Part shown: positions 13,998 through 16,568 of the stretch, in pieces
Numbering within the stretch: the stretch's first letter is position 1
Layout of the letters: every line of letters begins with the position of its first letter
Source: Pseudomonadota bacterium
Lineage (GTDB): Bacteria > Pseudomonadota > Alphaproteobacteria > Sphingomonadales > Sphingomonadaceae
Assembly: GCA_023416515.1 (NCBI GenBank)
Contig: JAEZHP010000048.1
Coordinates: 1-16,568 of the forward strand
Direction: 5' to 3'
DNA: 16,568 nt
The notes under the pieces: model-generated
Seen by the model: the letters and a program-made list of their open reading frames with translations, nothing else
What the model was told of the DNA's origin: nothing
Database searches by the model: none
Translations under genes and position numbers: made by a program

Positions 13998-14684
13998 TTG
14001 GCCGAGCAAAATCCTCTTCATCGCGCGCCCCACCGCGACGATTTCCCGGGTGAGGGCGCCGCGCGCGGCACCGCTCGGCTGGAAGCGTTCGCCGACGCCG
14101 TCTTCGCGATCGCCTTCACGCTTCCCATCGTCGAGATCAAGGTTCCGCACGGCGACGAGCCCTTGGCCGCCCAGCTTGCCGAGCTTTGGCCCTCCTACCT
14201 GGCCTATGCCATCTCCAGCCTGGTGATCGGCATCTACTGGATCCACCATCATTTCTCGGGCGCGATCTACCGAACCAGCGGCCACTGGTTCAACGTCGCG
14301 ACCGTTCTGTTCCTGACCGCCATCGGCTTCATCGACTTCCCCGCCCGGGCCTTCGCCGAGCATCTTCCCAACCCGCAGATGCGCGAATCCGCCGCGATCT
14401 TCTTCGTCGCGAGCCTCACCGTCACCGGGATCACTTGGTGGATCAAATGGAAGGTCGGCCGGGCCCGCGGCCATGTCGATGTCCGGCTCGAGCCCCATTA
14501 TGTCGACCGGCTCAACCGGCGCTACAACGTCTCGACCGCCCTCCTGATCGCCGCCGCGGGCCTCGCGCTGGTTCGCTGGGAGGCGGGCCTCGCGCTCGCT
14601 TGCGCGGTGACCCTATTCTACATCTTCGCGCCGCCGACCCCGGTCTATATCGAGGAGGCTCCGGTCGTCGAAGGCGAGGAATAG
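13998..14684 (+). CDS. TMEM175/DUF1211-family membrane protein
   Basis: The product has 228 residues. After a hydrophilic N-terminus, RLEAFADAVFAIAFTL (27-42) begins the first membrane helix with the family's R-x3-F-x-D signature, here FAD instead of the usual FSD. Further helices fall near 66-84, 97-115 (with FNVATVLFLTAIGFIDFP), 132-150, 176-191 and 196-212, the six-helix layout of bacterial TMEM175. Bacterial members form tetrameric potassium-permeable channels; whether this one conducts is not shown. TTG 13998 has GGAG 5 nt upstream and no ATG precedes the motif. It converges on the cysteine-rich lipoprotein gene with 3 nt between stops. Confidence 0.85.
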   Translation: MAEQNPLHRAPHRDDFPGEGAARGTARLEAFADAVFAIAFTLPIVEIKVPHGDEPLAAQLAELWPSYLAYAISSLVIGIYWIHHHFSGAIYRTSGHWFNVATVLFLTAIGFIDFPARAFAEHLPNPQMRESAAIFFVASLTVTGITWWIKWKVGRARGHVDVRLEPHYVDRLNRRYNVSTALLIAAAGLALVRWEAGLALACAVTLFYIFAPPTPVYIEEAPVVEGEE

Positions 14685-14687
14685 CCG

Positions 14688-15071
14688 CTAGGTCGTCGGC
14701 TGCGCTCCCGGCTCGCAGGTATAGACGATCCCGCGGGTCTCCCCGTCGGTGCACTGGCTCGCCGGAGTGCTCTTGTAGCTGCACCAGGCTGCCGAGCCGT
14801 TGCGGTGGCTCTCGCCGTCCCAGCACACCGCCGTCGCCCAGGCGCGGTTGCACATCGCCGCCACCGGCTCGGCTCCGTCGCTCCGCCCGGTGTCGTTCCC
14901 TTCGCACCCGCCGATGCCGACGCGCACCCAGCGGTTCTGCGCCGGGGCAGCCGGCGCGGCGCGCGCCTGGTTGTTGGCCGAGGCCTCCTGCCTGTCGCCC
15001 GAACAGGAGGCGACGCCCGCTCCGGCGAACGCGATCAGCACCGATGTCATGATGGAAATCCGAAGCGACAT
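14688..15071 (-). CDS. Cysteine-rich predicted lipoprotein
   Basis: The product has 127 residues. The signal peptide (MSLRISIMTSVLIAF) ends in GVASC, an acceptable lipobox with lipidation Cys23. An Ala/Pro/Gln linker (24-46) leads to a compact domain with six cysteines (56, 74, 83, 97, 107, 119), enough for three disulfides, plus CNRAWATAVCWDGE and AAWCSYKST. The family is not recognised. The domain probably faces the periplasm. ATG 15071 has AAGGAG 7 nt upstream; the longer frame to 15164 adds a non-signal-like extension and covers the promoter. Its stop is 3 nt from the TMEM175-like stop. Confidence 0.82.
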   Translation of the reverse strand: MSLRISIMTSVLIAFAGAGVASCSGDRQEASANNQARAAPAAPAQNRWVRVGIGGCEGNDTGRSDGAEPVAAMCNRAWATAVCWDGESHRNGSAAWCSYKSTPASQCTDGETRGIVYTCEPGAQPTT

Positions 15072-15093
15072 GGCCGCTCTCCTTCCGTCATCG

Positions 15094-15122
15094 AAACTAC
15101 GCCTTTCGACGAGTCGTGACAA
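15094..15122 (-). promoter_or_regulatory. Candidate promoter for the cysteine-rich lipoprotein gene
   Basis: On the minus strand TTGTCA (15117-15122) and TAGTTT (15094-15099) are 17 nt apart. The -10 ends 22 nt before the ATG at 15071, giving a short leader that still includes the AAGGAG site. Fit to the consensus is moderate. Confidence 0.4.
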
Positions 15123-15214
15123 TGACGCGAAATGGCCGTGACTTGACTTTGTGCGCCGCAACATCCACTTGGCTTTCCAGGCGAGGCGTCATGCAGCGTG
15201 AACAGGACCCCATC

Positions 15215-15287
15215 TGAAAAGGGTGTCCGGGCTCCGTTTCGTCACTTTTAAAGGCTTTCCCTTTTCACGCGGGTTGGCAGAACCCGC
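15215..15287 (+). promoter_or_regulatory. Inverted repeats in the upstream region of the DEAD-box helicase gene
   Basis: The 270-nt gap 15072-15341 holds no gene. TGAAAAGGG (15215-15223) and CCCTTTTCA (15259-15267) can form a perfect 9-bp stem closing a 35-nt loop. GCGGGTT (15269-15275) and AACCCGC (15281-15287) form a second hairpin directly after it. If transcription starts upstream of 15215, both would lie in the helicase leader. The mapping of that start is unknown: TTGACT (15143-15148) has no good -10 behind it. Confidence 0.45.
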
Positions 15288-15341
15288 CGCGTTTCGCGCG
15301 CCGTTCTGGCTGCGCGGCCGCCGCACATTTCGTGAGTTTTC

Positions 15342-16568
15342 ATGACCATTACGTTCGAATCCCTCGGGCTCTCGCAGCCCGTTCTCCAGGCGCTCGCGCT
15401 GAAGGATTATACCCAGCCGTCCCCGATCCAGGCGCAGGCGATCCCGACCCTTCTCCAGGGCCGCGACCTGCTCGGAATCGCCCAGACCGGCACCGGCAAG
15501 ACCGCCGCCTTCATGCTTCCGTCTATCGACCGCCTGAGCGGCGCCCGCCGGCCGCAGTCGCGCACCTGCCGGATGCTCGTCCTCGCTCCGACCCGCGAGC
15601 TCGCCAGCCAGATCGCCCAGAGCGCCCGTGACTACGCCAAGTTCACCCCGCTCAACGTCGCGACGGTGTTCGGCGGGACCTCGCTCCACAAGAACCGCCA
15701 GGATCTCGCCCGCGGCGTCGACGTCCTCGTCGCCACTCCAGGCCGACTGCTCGACCTCATCGACCAGGGCGCTCTCAGCCTTTCCAAGCTCGAGATCCTC
15801 GTCCTCGACGAGGCCGACCAGATGATGGACCTCGGCTTCATCCACGCGCTTCGCCGCATCGTCGCGATGCTCCCGCGCGACCGCCAGACCCTGTTCTTCT
15901 CGGCGACCATGCCCAAGACGATCCGCGATCTCGCCGACAAGTTCCTGCGCGATCCCGCCGAGGTGAAGGTCACGCCCGAGGCGACCACCGCCGAGCGGGT
16001 CACCCAATTCGTCACCTTCTGCAACCAGGGTGAGAAGCAGGCGCTTCTCACCCTGACGCTCAAGGCGACGACGATCGACCGCGCCCTCATCTTCACCCGC
16101 ACCAAGCACGGCGCCGACCGGGTCGTCCGCCAGCTCGCCGCCAGCGGAATCGCTGCCAACGCGATACACGGCAACAAGAGCCAGCCTCAGCGCGAGCGCG
16201 CCCTCGGCGAGTTCCGCAAGGGCACCGTTCCGATCCTGGTCGCGACCGACATCGCCGCGCGCGGAATCGACGTCAGCGGCGTCAGCCACGTGTTCAACTT
16301 CGAGCTTCCCAACGTTCCAGACCAATATGTCCACCGCATCGGCCGCACCGCGCGTGCCGGCAACAACGGCATCGCGATCGCCTTCTGCTCCGACGAGGAG
16401 CGCGGCGACCTTCGCGGGATCGAGAAGCTGATCCGTCAGCGCATCGAGATCCTGCCGCCGCCCGCCGGCCTCGCCGCCGAAGCCGCGCGCATCAAGGCGA
16501 CCCGTCCGGCACAGCCGCCTGCCGGCGAGCGCCAGGAGCGCAACGAGCGCCCGCGCCACGAGCAGCGC
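15342..16568 (+). CDS. DEAD-box ATP-dependent RNA helicase, RhlE-like (3' end beyond window)
   Basis: The enzyme unwinds RNA duplexes with ATP and commonly helps ribosome assembly, RNA decay or cold adaptation. The 409 residues present include all core motifs: Q motif (FESLGL, QPSPIQAQ, 5-32), motif I AQTGTGKT (47-54), PTRELA (83-88), GG (111-112), TPGR (132-135), DEAD (156-159), SAT (187-189), ATDIAARGID (301-310) and HRIGRTARAG (331-340). After about 380 a Pro/Arg/Glu-rich tail begins (QPPAGERQERNERPRHEQR) and runs off the window, typical of the RhlE group. ATG 15342 fits the family N-terminus; its Shine-Dalgarno is weak (GTGAG, 6 nt upstream). A structured leader precedes it. Confidence 0.96.
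   Translation, partial: MTITFESLGLSQPVLQALALKDYTQPSPIQAQAIPTLLQGRDLLGIAQTGTGKTAAFMLPSIDRLSGARRPQSRTCRMLVLAPTRELASQIAQSARDYAKFTPLNVATVFGGTSLHKNRQDLARGVDVLVATPGRLLDLIDQGALSLSKLEILVLDEADQMMDLGFIHALRRIVAMLPRDRQTLFFSATMPKTIRDLADKFLRDPAEVKVTPEATTAERVTQFVTFCNQGEKQALLTLTLKATTIDRALIFTRTKHGADRVVRQLAASGIAANAIHGNKSQPQRERALGEFRKGTVPILVATDIAARGIDVSGVSHVFNFELPNVPDQYVHRIGRTARAGNNGIAIAFCSDEERGDLRGIEKLIRQRIEILPPPAGLAAEAARIKATRPAQPPAGERQERNERPRHEQR

Noticed and set aside
15143..15171. TTGACT as a -35 for the helicase gene
   Set aside because: No acceptable -10 occurs 15-19 nt downstream (CCACTT, CACTTG), so a promoter was not called.
15189..16559. A 456-residue open frame on the minus strand across the helicase gene
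   Set aside because: It is antisense to all DEAD-box motifs, has Ala/Gly/Arg/Glu-biased composition typical of GC-rich shadow frames, and no family motif.

Overview
The window is GC-rich chromosomal DNA of an alphaproteobacterium, most likely a sphingomonad (Sphingomonadaceae). This is inferred from the protein types (alphaproteobacterial FabI with a GYHAIGM-type C-terminus, small Asp/Tyr/His-rich and glycine-zipper proteins), from TTG/GTG starts with good Shine-Dalgarno sites, and from two families of palindromic intergenic repeats typical of such genomes. No rRNA, tRNA, CRISPR, phage or insertion-sequence gene was seen. Most of the window looks like ordinary housekeeping DNA. The least ordinary part is the repeat-framed GIY-YIG gene at 6.1-6.7 kb.

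Layout. 1-221 is the 3' end of an unidentified gene with a basic low-complexity tail. 343-672 (minus) encodes an exported glycine-zipper protein with a hairpin terminator behind it. Diverging from it is purA (833-2122), followed 3 nt later by a methyltransferase-like gene. A minus-strand operon runs from 6073 down to 2890: a DnaJ-class co-chaperone without zinc finger, a YihY/BrkB membrane protein, fabI (start overlapping the yihY stop) and an acylphosphatase. Upstream of it, also on the minus strand, are a cyclopropane-fatty-acid synthase (6712-7983) and a small GIY-YIG endonuclease (6213-6569). The GIY-YIG gene sits between two ~120-bp units, each a pair of inverted hairpin repeats.

Diverging from the CFA synthase is a tight plus-strand operon of pdxH, a cation-diffusion-facilitator transporter and a PhzF-family isomerase (8116-10423). 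It ends at a ~140-bp branched inverted repeat shared with the convergent minus-strand pair of a secreted DUF885 metallopeptidase-like protein and a periplasmic cupredoxin (12780 down to 10579). From 12.9 to 15.1 kb there are five small genes in divergent and convergent pairs: an Ala/Lys-rich protein, a 69-aa unknown, a small lipoprotein, a TMEM175-like membrane protein and a cysteine-rich lipoprotein. The window ends inside a DEAD-box RNA helicase (15342 to the edge) that is preceded by a structured leader.

How the genes work together. Several concern the cell envelope: FabI supplies fatty acids, CFA synthase modifies their chains in phospholipids, YihY and TMEM175 are membrane proteins, and the lipoproteins, glycine-zipper protein, cupredoxin and DUF885 protein are exported. 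purA and pdxH are core biosynthesis. The rest are stress or RNA functions (DnaJ-like, DEAD-box helicase) or uncharacterised.
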